From assembly GCA_016098155.1 (NCBI GenBank), contig JAAAJB010000235.1, positions 1-42,236 on the forward strand: 42,236 nucleotides of DNA, read 5' to 3'. Both the position numbers and the translations under genes were made by a program. The notes beneath the pieces are model-generated. The model ran no database searches and was not told the DNA's origin. It saw nothing but the letters and a program-made list of their open reading frames with translations. Numbering within the stretch: the first letter of the stretch is position 1; each line of letters starts with the position of its first letter. The stretch comes from Actinomortierella ambigua (taxonomy: Eukaryota; Mortierellomycota; Mortierellomycetes; Mortierellales; Mortierellaceae). Shown piece by piece: positions 29,401-40,558 of the stretch.

Positions 29401-32197
29401 CGGAATGGAAAAAAAAAAAATTAGAAGGACGAGGGATTTTCTGGATTCATTGGAGAGAGGAGGGGGAGAGGAAGTGAAAAAAAAAGGATACACGAAGAAG
29501 AGGGCAAAGGTGGATGAACAACAACAGCGGACAGCATGGGTGACTTGTGGAAAATCGTATGATTCCCGGACATGAAAAAGAGTAGAGCAGGGAGCTGGAA
29601 AAGACTCCAATTACGCTTATTTCTTTTTCGGGGTATTATTGGTCTGCATGCAGTTATGAGAGGACGAGGAGAGAGGCATTGTTGCCGTAGCCAAGAGAGC
29701 TTGTCGGGTTCCCATGAGAATGGGGATGCACAGCCCAGCTAATCGGTGTTTGACGGGTAGCTCAATGAGAGAGAGAGCAGGTGACAAAAAAAAAGAGTGG
29801 GCTTTTGTGGGTAAGCGGGTCTCTATTCACGACCATGCACCTATTAAGAGCAGAGAGCCATTGTCGAGTTGTACATTATCTACGAGCCAATGTACATTCT
29901 GAACTGAAAATTCTTTGTCCAGGCGGACCAGAAGTCGGTCCATTTGGTCCTCCTCAACGCTCCAAAATATTGACCATATTGCTTCCATTACTTTCTTCCA
30001 CGAACCCGAATAACACCCAAAACCTTTTTTTTTTCTTTTATTAATTTCTGTCTCTAGAAATACTATGCGCTGCTCGTCATTCCAGACATGTACAACAAGA
30101 CGTACGTGACCGAGATGATAGGGATGCTGCTCAACTCTATGCGGTTCCGAGGCGTGATGGTGCAGCAAGAAGCCGTTTGTGCGACGTTTGGTGCAGGTGT
30201 TTCTGCGGCATGCGTGGTGGACATTGGCGCGGAGGTGACCAAAGTCTCGTGCGTGGAAGACGGCATCTGTATTCCGGATTCACGGGCGGTGCTCAAATAT
30301 GGTGGCGACGACATTACGCGATGCTTTACCTCGCTTGTACGTCGGAATGGGTTTCCCTATCAGGACCTTGCCTTTTCCAAGCGGCAGGCCTATTACGACT
30401 GGCGTCTCATGGAAGAACTCAAGGAGAAATGGTGTACGATGAACGAGGCCGACCTGACCGTCCAGGTCTACACGTTCTTCATCCGAAAACCCGATCATCC
30501 AACGTTGAAGTACCAGCTCAAGATTTATGACGAGGTCGCCCTTTCCCCTTCGTGCCTGTTCTTCCCTGGCGTCATGGGTCGGCCCACGGCCGCCATGCGT
30601 GCCGGTGAGAAGGATCGGTACTTGCGTCCAAAGCCTGGATTCTTCTCGGCCTTGAACGATGTCGACGATGCTCATGAGGAGATCCCACCTGCGGTCAGCG
30701 TCGCGGCCATGTTTTCTAAAAAGTCGGGCGCTGGCGGTGGTGCCGGTGGTGCTGACAAGGCTGCTGCTGCTGCGGCGGCGGCGGCTGCAGCAGCAGCAGC
30801 AGCGGCGGCGGCGGCGGCAGCAGCGGCAGCGGCAGCGGCTACAGCAACTCAACCTCAAGCCTCGCCAGCCCCTGGTGAGACAGGGTCGGTCCAGACATCA
30901 GTCGCTGGCACGCCGGTGCCGAACAACAATGTGATGATGACGAACGCCGCCGCAGGCGCGAATGGCCATGTTGGTAGTGGTGGCAGCAATGTGGGAGGAG
31001 CGGTGTTTGTACCGACCTACCCGTTTGCGATGGATCCATCAGTGGCGACGACGAATGTGCCGTACGAGGTGGTGGGGACGATTGGCAAGGACGACATTGC
31101 GACGTTTGCCGGGTTGGATGTGGTCGTGGCTCAGTCGATTGCCAACTGTAATAGCGAGGAGCGGTCGAAGAAGCTGTATAGCAGTATCATCTTGGTCGGT
31201 GGCGGTGGCATGACGCCAGGCTTTGATCGTGTGCTGGAGGACCGGTAAGCTATTTTCTTCTTTTCGTTAAAGGGGGGGGGATGGGGAGAGGAGAGAAGAG
31301 AGGTGGGATATGTGGATATGTGGATATGTGGATGTGTGGCTTCGGGATACATGTCTTTTAGTGTTAATGGCGGACTAAAAGACTAGAGGAGGAGGGTCGA
31401 GCAAAAGTGCGCAGTCGCGTGTGTGTATGTGAGTGCGTGTGTAGGCCAAGTTGTAGGTGATGCGACATACTTCCATGGGGGCTCTCGACCTTTGAGGACT
31501 ATGGTTTGTGACGCAGGGTCTGTCCACTCTTGTGCTGTTGGTCATGGGCATGACGATCTTCAGTCTTCCCTCCCCAATGAGAACTCATTTATTGTGGTGG
31601 GACAAAGATCAATGAGGGATGGTCTGGGATCTCTTTCCCTCTCTTCCTCGATGTCATTGCAATATATCCCATCCCTAGGCATAGATTTGTGACATTTGTT
31701 GTTCAGGGACTGTAGGACAAACAAACAAGGTGTGCATTTGCCACCTACATACACAAAAGGGCTAGATGGAAATCTTGATATTGTTGTATAAGGACAGCGG
31801 GATGAAACACGGCAGGGGAGGGGAGGCAGCAAAGGATGTGTGTGTGCGGGGAAGGGGGGGGGACGGGCTTGTTACAGGAACACGCACCCCGTTTTGATGT
31901 TGACTATCAGGGTCACTCAACTCTCTGTTGCCATTTGCGTCCCCAACATTTTCTGTATGCGTATGATTGAATATGCCGAATAGACTCTTCCAAGCATTGC
32001 CAGCATCGCTGACAACAGTCGAAAAGGTCGAGGTACTTCCGTCGCCCCGCGATCTCGACCCTCGATTGCTCGTGTGGAAAGGAGCGAGTGTGCTTTCAAA
32101 GCTCGACACGGCCAAAGAGTTGTGGATCAAGCCGCAAGAGTGGCTCTTGCTAGGCAAGAAGATTTTGCGTGAGCGGGCCCTCTTTGCCTGGCAATGA
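26440..32197 (+). CDS. ARP8: Actin-related protein 8 (INO80 complex subunit)
   Basis: Arp8 is a nuclear actin-like subunit of the INO80 remodeller that helps bind nucleosomes and actin. Exons are 26440-28779, 28914-29360, 30058-31244 and 31984-32197, with all junctions in frame, giving 1395 aa. Residues 1-670 are low-complexity: Ser/Thr/Gln/His-rich, then Gly/Arg-rich, then a long Asp/Glu run. The Arp8 actin fold begins about 672 (VIVIHPGSRHLRIGRASDAYP) and continues through YYALLVIPDMYNK, VVDIGAEVTKVSCVEDG, YGGDDITRCF and SSIILVGGGGMTPGF. It ends DPRLLVWKGASVLSKLDTAKELWI. A poly-Ala run of about 30 (nt 30758-30846) sits in a fold insertion. I took the first ATG (purine at -3); ATGs at 26491 or 26506 are alternatives. 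AATAAA lies at 32305-32310. Confidence 0.92.
30758..30846 (+). repeat. GCN repeat encoding poly-alanine in ARP8
   Basis: A mixed GCT/GCG/GCA/GCC run encoding about 30 consecutive Ala, between the actin-fold segments ending in the SVAAMFSKK and starting at PYEVVG. The codons are mixed, so recent slippage of one triplet is not the only cause. Confidence 0.9.
31245..31983 (+). other. Long last intron of ARP8 with an 8-nt tandem repeat
   Basis: A 739-nt GTAAGC..ATAG intron. It includes about four copies of TGTGGATA/G at about 31305-31338. No gene is supported within it. Confidence 0.75.
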
Positions 32198-32304
32198 TAA
32201 TGCCTCTATCTCTCTTCCCTCTCTCTGTCTCTTCTGTCTTTTTTTCTTTTTTTTTTCAACATGAATGTTTGTAAAAGTTGGTCTACCTCTGTGCAATCTA
32301 CATA

Positions 32305-32310
32305 AATAAA
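32305..32310 (+). terminator. Poly(A) signal of ARP8
   Basis: AATAAA, 108 nt downstream of the ARP8 stop codon. Confidence 0.55.
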
Positions 32311-33430
32311 AACCATTCTGTATCATCTTATGCGAATATACACGTACAAAGACAAGGGTAGCAAGCATGCCGTTGATCATCCTTCCCCAGTCAGCTGGAG
32401 CGCATGTTTCTGGGCTGTGGAATGAGATGGATGAGACAAAGGACAGGAAAGAACAAGTGTTTTGAGCGTCCCTCCCCCCGCCCCTGATACTGGGCCGGGA
32501 CTCACTGTTGGTGCAAGGGGAAGAATATGGAGTATTCCAGTGCGCGCATAAAAAAGATAGAGTCGCGTAGGAAGGAGACGGTTCTAAGGGAGATGATCCG
32601 GATAGGACAGAGGATAGGGCAGGATAGAGTATGTGATATGTGGCCCTAGAAATGTCAATGTCGCACCACGATTGTTTCTGTCCATGCCCATGTCCGAGCG
32701 GAAGTCTCGGATGATGCAATGAGAGAGGGAAGATAGAGACGAGGAAGGAGATAGAGGGAGGTGTCCACCATAACAAGTGTCAACTCTGCGGTATGGTGTA
32801 TTGGAAAAAAAAAGGGGACAAAGGGAGAGGGGTCACATACCGTTGTTTGGTCAGCATCTCTTATTTTTGGGATGGTAAGTAGACTCTACTGTCCCTTCTT
32901 CTTCTCTCCATGGAGACGGACAACAACAGCAGAGAGAGGGATGGTGGTGTAATTGTGTACCACTCTGTCCGTCGTCACGTAACACTCAGCCCGAGGAGGA
33001 CAGTTGGACGGAATAACAGGCAGAGAGGCGTGCCGTCCCTTCACTCCTTTCTTTCTTTCTCTGTTGTCTCGGGGACATTTGCTGGCGACTGTTTCGACGG
33101 GATGATGCACACACACACGCACAAACATCCTCGCTTGCCAAGGGGCTGTTGTGGATCCCTCCTCCTCCACGCGGGGTATGTACCTGGGCACAGTTGCATG
33201 TCGTTTATTATTCACGTACATACCTTTTGTAGACAAAAGCCTTTTTGGTGGCTAAACAAAGAATAGAGACCATAGAGACCATTAAAGGAAGGGGGCTTTG
33301 CCAGTAAAGTACCTGTGTAGCTCTGTGGTTGGTGGAACAGGAAGAGGGGACCCTGACTGTTTGCTCCACGTATACATTGAAACAAATGGTAAGGTTGACG
33401 ACATTCAACCCTTCTTGCAGCACAGGTGTG

Positions 33431-33433
<3 letters not shown>

Positions 33434-33476
<43 letters not shown>
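33434..33476. repeat. GA microsatellite
   Basis: About 43 nt of uninterrupted AG dinucleotides. Confidence 0.9.
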
Positions 33477-33479
<3 letters not shown>

Positions 33480-33674
33480 ACTAAATGCAGGGCAAGAAAG
33501 AACAGCCTATCCTATTTTCTAATAGTAGGGAGCATGGTAGGGTCCGCATGCACTGATCTGGATGGAACATATTCCTAGATCTCTAGGGAGGAGAGGGATG
33601 TCTGTATGTGTGTACACCACTTTTGACACCCCTCACATACACGTTCACTATCTATCTCTACCTCTTTTGCTCTT

Positions 33675-33699
33675 TTCTCTCTCGCTCTCTCTATCTCTA

Positions 33700-33740
<41 letters not shown>
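33675..33740. repeat. CT microsatellite
   Basis: CT dinucleotides with a few interruptions (CTAT, CTGT). Confidence 0.85.
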
Positions 33741-33741
<1 letters not shown>

Positions 33742-35053
33742 CACGGATATCCTTAGCCCAGGGATAAGATTTAATGGCAAAGGACTATGATATAGCTTGC
33801 TGAGGGGGGCGATAGGACCAATCAAGGCTCTTTCTTTCTGGTTCTCCAGGTTCATGGCATGCAGATGGCTAAAGATATTTTTGTTCCAGGGGAAAGAGGG
33901 AGAGAGAGAGACATGGAGAAGGGGAGGAAGAGAACGTCTTGTCTGTATGTAGTTGGATTGCAGAGAGGCAATCCTACCCCAAAAGAGCCTGGATAAAAAA
34001 CTATCTCTCTCTCTCTCTCTCTTCGGAGCCTTGGTTCGCTCTTCGTGCTCACAACTCTTGTCGAACAAACATCGATCCACAATGGCTCGCTCCTTGGTGC
34101 AAAACGCAACCACTCGATCGGGACAAAGGACAGACAGGATGACCACCACCACCACCAGAAAGAGAGACATGTCTGTCTCCTGTGTACTTTTCAAACATTG
34201 CATCCCCTCCACCCCCCCCTCCACACGCCGATGAGATCAAAAGACAGCGGAATGTCGCTGAGCAAGTGAGAACCAAGGTAGTGTAAAGGGGATAGGGAGA
34301 GAGAGAGATAGAATGAGAGAGAGAGTGAGAGAGAGTGAGAGTTGGCGTGTCAGGGGAGCATACTTTGTCCAGCGGGAGAACCTTTGAGGTAGACAACACC
34401 AATACAACAACCCACATGTTCGCTTGAGCACAGCAAGAAGAGACGAGAATGAAGAGGGAGTACGAAATTTGGCGCCAAGTGAGACATTGCGTCCTTCCAT
34501 TCCATGGCTCGCGAGTGGTGTGCTGTCGATCTCTCTCTCTCTCTCACACATACACACTCTCTCTATCTCTTCTCCAAAGGACCACAACGGCCCGTCTCAT
34601 TTGTATGGAGCTTGTGCATTTCTGTGTGTTTGCCTGAGCGGAGCGGGGATCTCTTCCGACTGTGGCATGGTGTGCTGTGCGTGCAGTCGAGGCAAGATAG
34701 TGGTCCATAGACTCTGTGAAGGGGTTGGAGTCTTCTTTTCTGTAGGTATGTGAACATAGTATGTAATAAAGAATCCACCCCGCGCATGTCATGTCTTTTT
34801 GTCTGCTGTGTATTGTTGGAGTGGATGACATGCACAGTCAAATAAAGAGAGAGAGAGAGAGAGGCCCAACAGCCAGCAGAACAGAGCTGCAGTCAGACAA
34901 AATGCCCTAATCAACTCTCTTTTTTCTTTTTTGTTCTTTGTTATTGTTGGGCGATATATTAGTATTGAATAACACCTTGATTGAAATGTACCTTTTTTTG
35001 GTGTCTTTGTTGACTGCTGCCCCCCTTGCTTCTCCCCTCTTTTTGTACGTTTG

Positions 35054-35060
35054 TATAAAA
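35054..35060 (+). promoter_or_regulatory. TATA box of the acidic secreted protein gene
   Basis: TATAAAA about 200 nt upstream of the chosen ATG, followed by a CT-rich leader. Its position argues against starting translation at the in-frame upstream codons near 35051. Confidence 0.55.
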
Positions 35061-35257
35061 AGACGCCCTTTTCCCTCTCTCTCCACTCTCTTCACTTGAA
35101 CGCACACATCTCAGACACATATTCATATATACCCTCACTCTCTCACTCGCTCTTCTCTCTCTCTATCTATCTCGCTCGTCAAAGACAGCCATTCTGCTGC
35201 TGCTTCTCTTTCTCTCTCTTCTCTCTCTCTCCCCTCATAACGACAATCATACCCACC

Positions 35258-35815
35258 ATGCCCTCTTCAACACAACGAACTCGCGCCATGTGCCGATCGG
35301 CTATGGTCTTTGGCCTGCTCGCACTCACCCTCTCTACCCATGCTTTGCCCATCGATATCTCCTCCTCTTCGCCATCCACCACCCCCTACGACACCGATGC
35401 TTCCAACATCCTGCCTGACGACAACAACAACAGCAACCGGATACCTTTTGAGACCATCCGCCGTCCCATCACCATCAGCGTCAAAGTCGACATGGACGTC
35501 GACGTCGACGTCCGCCCAACGGAGGAGCAAGAGAGCGAAGAGGCTCCCTCGCTGGCTTTGGGCGTGGTCGATCTCGAGGAGGAGGAGGATTACGAGCCAT
35601 CATCACAGCAGCCATCCTCTGGTGGCATCGAGTCGCACAACCTGTTGGTCGATCACTACGACGAGGTCTTGTCCGAGCCAGGTCCTCACCGCCTGCAAGC
35701 CCAAGACTACTCTTCTGCAGAGGTCGATGTGGAGGAGATGCTGCGATGGCCATATCTCAACCTTGACCAGTTTGAGAGCCGGTCCGACGAGCAGCAGGAC
35801 GAGTACGAAGCCTAA
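35258..35815 (+). CDS. Small acidic secreted protein, unknown function
   Basis: A single exon of 185 aa. The ATG at 35258 has a CCACC context, sits below a TATA box at 35054 and gives an N terminus with a hydrophobic core and a cleavable look (MVFGLLALTLSTHA, then LPID). The mature chain has no cysteine. It is Ser/Asp/Glu-rich with an alternating Val-Asp stretch (VKVDMDVDVDV), an EEEEDYEP acidic patch and a DEYEA terminus. An RR pair follows the N-terminal segment (ETIRRP) and could be a Kex2-type processing site. No known domain is recognised. It is probably a secreted or cell-wall protein. The coding start is fairly secure; the function is open. Confidence 0.68.
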   Translation: MPSSTQRTRAMCRSAMVFGLLALTLSTHALPIDISSSSPSTTPYDTDASNILPDDNNNSNRIPFETIRRPITISVKVDMDVDVDVRPTEEQESEEAPSLALGVVDLEEEEDYEPSSQQPSSGGIESHNLLVDHYDEVLSEPGPHRLQAQDYSSAEVDVEEMLRWPYLNLDQFESRSDEQQDEYEA

Positions 35816-36290
35816 GAAAGCACACACCAACAACAACAACAACCACCACAAATAACATTGATACCCGCCAGAAGAAACAATTCAAGCACAAGCACATATA
35901 TACACACATCACCACACATTACACATTACACATACACACTGTACATAGCCCCCTCTTTATCAGAATGCTTGCAAAGCTCATGTCCTCAAACTCTTGCTCT
36001 TTTTTTTTTTAGTTAAGCTGCTGCCAACCTTAGAAGAACCCTTCCTCCTTTCCTCCTCCTGTAAACTACTTCTATTTCTTTGCCTACATTACTAAAGCAC
36101 ACCGCATCTGCATTGACGCAACTACCACAACTTTCTTTCCAACCTTGACGACATGCCTCTTTTTCTTCTGTGAGATCTCGATTATGTGTAGCGACAAGTT
36201 CTGCCGAAGCCGATTACAAAATTACAAATACAAGAAAAATTCAGGAGAGTCAAAGAATGGGCAGTAATGTGTCCCATCTCGATTCTAAAC

Positions 36291-36338
36291 TCTCTCTCTC
36301 TCTCTCTCAGCCCGTCTTTCTCGCTCTTGGAAAGAACT

Positions 36339-36366
<28 letters not shown>
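36291..36366. repeat. CT tract and GA tract in inverted arrangement
   Basis: A CT run (36291-36308) and a GA run (36339-36366) are separated by 30 nt. They can pair to form a stem of at least 18 bp. Confidence 0.85.
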
Positions 36367-36369
<3 letters not shown>

Positions 36370-37165
36370 GGAACCCGAGATGTCTGGTTTTTTTTAAGGG
36401 TAACAATGGGAGAAAGACCTCTCTTCCCGGCTAGTTCCTCTTACCGATTTGTAATTCAACGGACATCCAACCGATGTCATGCTGGTGTCAATTTGGGGCA
36501 ACCTGTTGTTCCTCGGGCTGTAAGATTACACCACAAGGTTTTTTCTGTGTGCGTACGTGAGTGTCTGTACGAGAGCAAAAGACTTTCTTGTTTTGAGTCG
36601 TTGCAACAAAATAAATGCGGAAACACAACTTTAATTTTACATGCCCAACAGGTGCAAAAGCTGTCCCTCATACTCCCAGCAGGACATGACACCAAAGGGT
36701 AAACAGAACGACCAATGGTTGGGCGAGAGACTGGGCTAGGAAAGGAATACTTTTCATAGCACAAACCCAAACACACATACACACACTCCCCCCCCCACAC
36801 TGCCGCAATTTCCTCGCTACACTAAATTTCCCAATCCTCACTTCTCCACGATGGAGAGGGGGTGTCTTACATCGATTGCCATCTCAACTTTTTTTCTTTC
36901 ACTCGCACTGCCTCGTTTCAATTACTCTTTCTTTTTCTGCTGTCTTGGTCTTGGATGCAGTGTTTTTTGTTCACCTTCCCCCTGAATTCAAAGAGAAACG
37001 CACAGCTCATTTTGCGAAATAGGCTTGAACACACACCCAATTGTAGGCATGGTTGTTTTTACCCGGAATTATGCAGCAGCAAAAAAGTCTCTACAGGAAT
37101 GTTGATCGGATTCCGTTTGGTGTAGCACAACAAAAGGCAAGGAAGAGGAGGATAGTCTACTTGAT

Positions 37166-37197
<32 letters not shown>
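37166..37197. repeat. AAC triplet microsatellite
   Basis: About ten AAC units in intergenic DNA. Confidence 0.9.
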
Positions 37198-38729
37198 GTG
37201 CACTGTTGCTTCGGGTGTTACAACGAGAAAGAGCTTTTATCTCGCTACTTTGCAAAAGGATGTTACCCGATTGCCTGTTTCTTCTTTTCTTTTCGTGAGC
37301 TGCTGCGATGCTTTACTTACTGGCTTGTTTGAAGCTGCTGTGTATCTTTTACTGATGCACGCTGCACCTGCACGATAATCTGGATGCTTTTCTTGTTGGT
37401 TGGTTTCGTGATCGTTTAAATATTTGAGTGAGCTGGATCATCAAACATTCTTCAGAGTTTCTGAGCGAAAAAAGCCACCCCGTGGCTGGCGTGAATGGGT
37501 CCAGACCCGCGACACACACACGCACACTCACACACAGCCGAGATAGGGGTGGAGCGAACAGCGGTTTCTTGTTACTCATGGCGAAAGTAAAGGGAGAGGC
37601 GTAACACTGCCCTGAGTAGAATCCCTATCCTCCCTCTCACTCACTCACACACAGATACTCCTTCAACAGGGCTTGGCGGCAACCTTTGAGGGCCCTAATT
37701 TAGCTCATTCGCTAGCTCGAACGTACACTTTTAAAAACGCACTAATGAAATCGATGCTAAAATCCCCACCAGGGAAATTACAAAAGTGGACACCTGGGCT
37801 GCTCTTGAACCCTGTCGAGCACGTAAGAGAGAGGGTGACCCGAAGGTTTGCATGGTCCAATCACGTCTTTTCATCCTCGACTGAGAGTTTTGCGTCAAGA
37901 GGAAAAATTGGCTCTTACTTGGTTGAAGTGGTAGTCTTGGTAGTCTACGTACTACATACTTCTACAACAAGCAACGATGATTGGCGACCAGAAAAATACA
38001 AGCCCAGAGATTAGACAAAAGGAAAACATGCGGAGTGGGGCCAATGAAGGTCACTGTCTGCAGCACGCCCAACCCGGCTCATTTGGTCTCTTTGCCAGGT
38101 ACGTTTTAGCATCAAAAAAAAAGTTCTTCCATTTCCAGGGGATCCATTTGCATTTTAATGCACAGAAGACAACAGCTGTGCAAAAAAGGGTTGGTTTCAA
38201 CTTTAGTTTGCAGGGGGAAGGACTCCATTGGCCATTGTTGGCTCTCAAAGGAGAGAAGTTGTTGATCCGAACCAAGTGGGAAAGGAAAAATGGATCCCAA
38301 CAACTCTAACAGCATGTGCTTGTGGACACGATGGGACGATGGCGCATGAGCTGGATGAGTGCTGAGTGGTGAGGGAAGAACCCTCGGTGGTCTGAGATTC
38401 TAGAGAAACACATGGTGCAATTTGCAATCCAATTTCCCCCTTTCATTCTGTACCACCATTGATCATATTCCCCCCCCCTTTTTTTTTTCTTCCTTTTGAC
38501 AACCTTTTGACATGCATGCTCACTCTTACTCTCCCATAACTGACGTGCTACTGGGGCACCTGAAAAGCTCTCCTATCCCTTTCATGACAAGTAAGGTACA
38601 CACACCGCATCCAGTAAGCACAACGTAAGCAAGAATAGTATTTGAAACGAAGGACAGAGAGAAATGGCACGGCTTATGTCGTCAATACGATTTACTCTAA
38701 TTTATCCTCCTACTACAAAAAAAAAATCT

Positions 38730-40558
38730 TTATCCTACAACATCCAGGGCACTTGCTTGTGCCAGGGTACATCGCGACCATGTGATGGGTACACGACCCT
38801 TGGGTATAGCGGCAATCTTGGCAAATGCACCTGGGGCTAGGTCCACGTCGCCTGACTTGCATCCTGGGCACTATATTGTGAGTTGAGGTAGTTCATGCGA
38901 CAAAGAAGAGGAAGAAGAAAAGGGCAGTTAAAGATGAGAAGGCTGGTGAAGCAATGAAAAAAAAAGAAGACCCTAAGCGAGGGCGCGTTTACCGAGAAAT
39001 AGTGTCCTCTCTCCATATTTTAGTCCCCCCTCTAACACCCGATTTCTAGGCTGCACGATGACAACAACACTCGTTACTATCCCATCCTCGCCACCGAGAA
39101 AAAAGAAAGGTTCTAACCCATGACGACACTCAGTCACTCACGCGTACACCAGAAAACAACACTAAAAAAAACAACAACAACAGTCATGATCCATACCACG
39201 TCAACGACCTGCACCGAGACCGAGCCGCTGGGTCCTTGGATGTGGATGCACTGGCCACATGCCGGCGAGTTGCGCTTGCGAGGGTAGAGATTTGCCTTAA
39301 AGTCAATGTGATTGAGAGCTGCAATCATATCCTTGGGCGAGTTGATGTATTCAAACTCACAGGCTCCCATCTGGAACCCAGCTGGCGTGCGAAGCGCAGG
39401 ATCTATTTAGGCCAACGAGATTCGGGGGAGAGGGGAGGGGAGGGGTTAGAGAGACAGACAGAGAGAGAGAGATGGAGAGATGGATTGCAAGGCGAAGGAA
39501 ATGAAGCGTGGAGCAACACAAACAGCACAATACACAGCAAGAAAGAAAGAAGGAAAGAAAAAGGCGCATCGATAAGGTGAAAAAAAAAGACCCAAATTAC
39601 CATAGTACGTAGCCTGACCAGAGCCACGGTCCGTCCATCCAGACGAGCCGGCAGTGTTGACGGGCGGCGGGGTCTTGTCGTCATTAAACTTTTTCAGGTC
39701 TGCGAGCTTTTTCTTGTCCTTGAGTCCTGTATGATATATATCGTCGTCGTAGTCTCCTCCTACTTCTCCCCCACCACCACCATCCCAATCAGGAACCCCA
39801 TAGTTATCGTCGTCGTTGTCTTTGGAGGGCAGAAGGACGGCGAGGAGGACGATAAGTGTGATGAGGAAGAAGATCCCTACAAAGACCAGGGCAATGAACC
39901 GACGACGGTGCTGGCGGATCCAGGGGTGGCGGCCCATGAACCCGACCAAGAACGTCTTTTGACGGGTCGGCGGTGCATGCGCACCGGTCTTTGGCGGTGG
40001 AAGCGGCTTGCGGGCCCCAAAGTCGTCAATGTCATCATCAAGACTGTCGCGCTCGTCCTTAAAGTCGCTGTCGTGGGGTGGAGGGAGAGGTGGGATGGCT
40101 GGTAGGGTATGGTCGCGCGTCAGAAGGTGGCGGTGATGGGTTTGGGGGGGAAGCTGGATGGAGGACTTGCTTCTGTGAGGACTATTATTATTGTTGTGGT
40201 GGATGTTGTAATTATTGTAATTGTTGCTGTCCCTATCTTTGGCACACGAGACCGACTCGAGAGACGATAGTTCGAGGGGGGTATGGGAGGGGGACTTTGC
40301 GGGAGGTGTTGGGGGTAAGGATGGCAGTGGGTGTTGTTGACTACTAGAGGGCGAAGTGGCTCGAGGCCGTTGTGGTTGCTGATGCTGCTGATACCCCTGA
40401 CCAGTCACAACCGTTGGCGGCGACGCTGGCGAAACGGTTGACGGTTGATTCCACAAACGACCGCCGGGACGCGGCCGCAAGCTCAAGCTCGGTCGGTGGG
40501 GTAGGTCGTCCTCGGGCTGGCCAGCGGCAGTCGAGGTGCCTGATGAAGCCCTGTCCAT
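38730..40558 (-). CDS. Membrane-anchored double-psi beta-barrel (RlpA/expansin-like) protein
   Basis: Exons are 39601-40558, 39197-39402 and 38730-38870 (introns 198 and 326 nt), all in frame, giving 434 aa. Residues 1-220 are cytoplasmic-looking, Pro/Ser/His/Asn-rich, ending in a basic stretch (RQHRRR). A single transmembrane helix lies at about 221-243 (FIALVFVGIFFLITLIVLLAVLL). A Gly/Asp-rich linker follows. The C-terminal domain at about 312-432 shows the DPBB layout: GSGQATYYDP, MGACEF, ACGQCI, QVVDVCPGCKSGDVDLAP, FAKIA and GRVPITW. This predicts a type II membrane protein with an extracellular DPBB facing the cell wall. In fungal relatives the domain is often soluble and secreted, so the anchor is notable. 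An in-frame TGA just upstream fixes the start. No canonical AATAAA was found downstream. Confidence 0.85.

Larger units (their letters stand above)
32311..35053. other. Gene-poor, microsatellite-rich region
   Basis: GA and CT tracts dominate (about 33434-33476 GA; 33675-33740 CT; 34003-34021 CT; 34300-34340 GA; 34843-34864 GA). Plus-strand AATAAA occurs at 34765-34770 and 34841-34846. Open frames run mostly through the repeats and encode Ser/Leu or Arg/Glu runs, so none is called. Confidence 0.5.
35816..38729. other. Gene-free region between the acidic protein and the DPBB gene
   Basis: Contains the 3'UTR of the acidic protein gene, a CT/GA inverted repeat (36291-36366), an AAC triplet run (37166-37197), CA-rich stretches and A/T-runs. 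Several open frames of 60-110 codons have no recognisable features. I see no supported gene. Confidence 0.45.

Noticed and set aside
32150..32776. 208-codon minus-strand open frame
   Set aside because: It overlaps the ARP8 3' end and its poly(A) signal, has no domain or signal features, and the composition is low-complexity.
37485..37505. Short match to the array's upstream block (GGCGTGAATGGGTC)
   Set aside because: About 15 nt of identity is within chance for a window of this size, and flanking DNA does not match.
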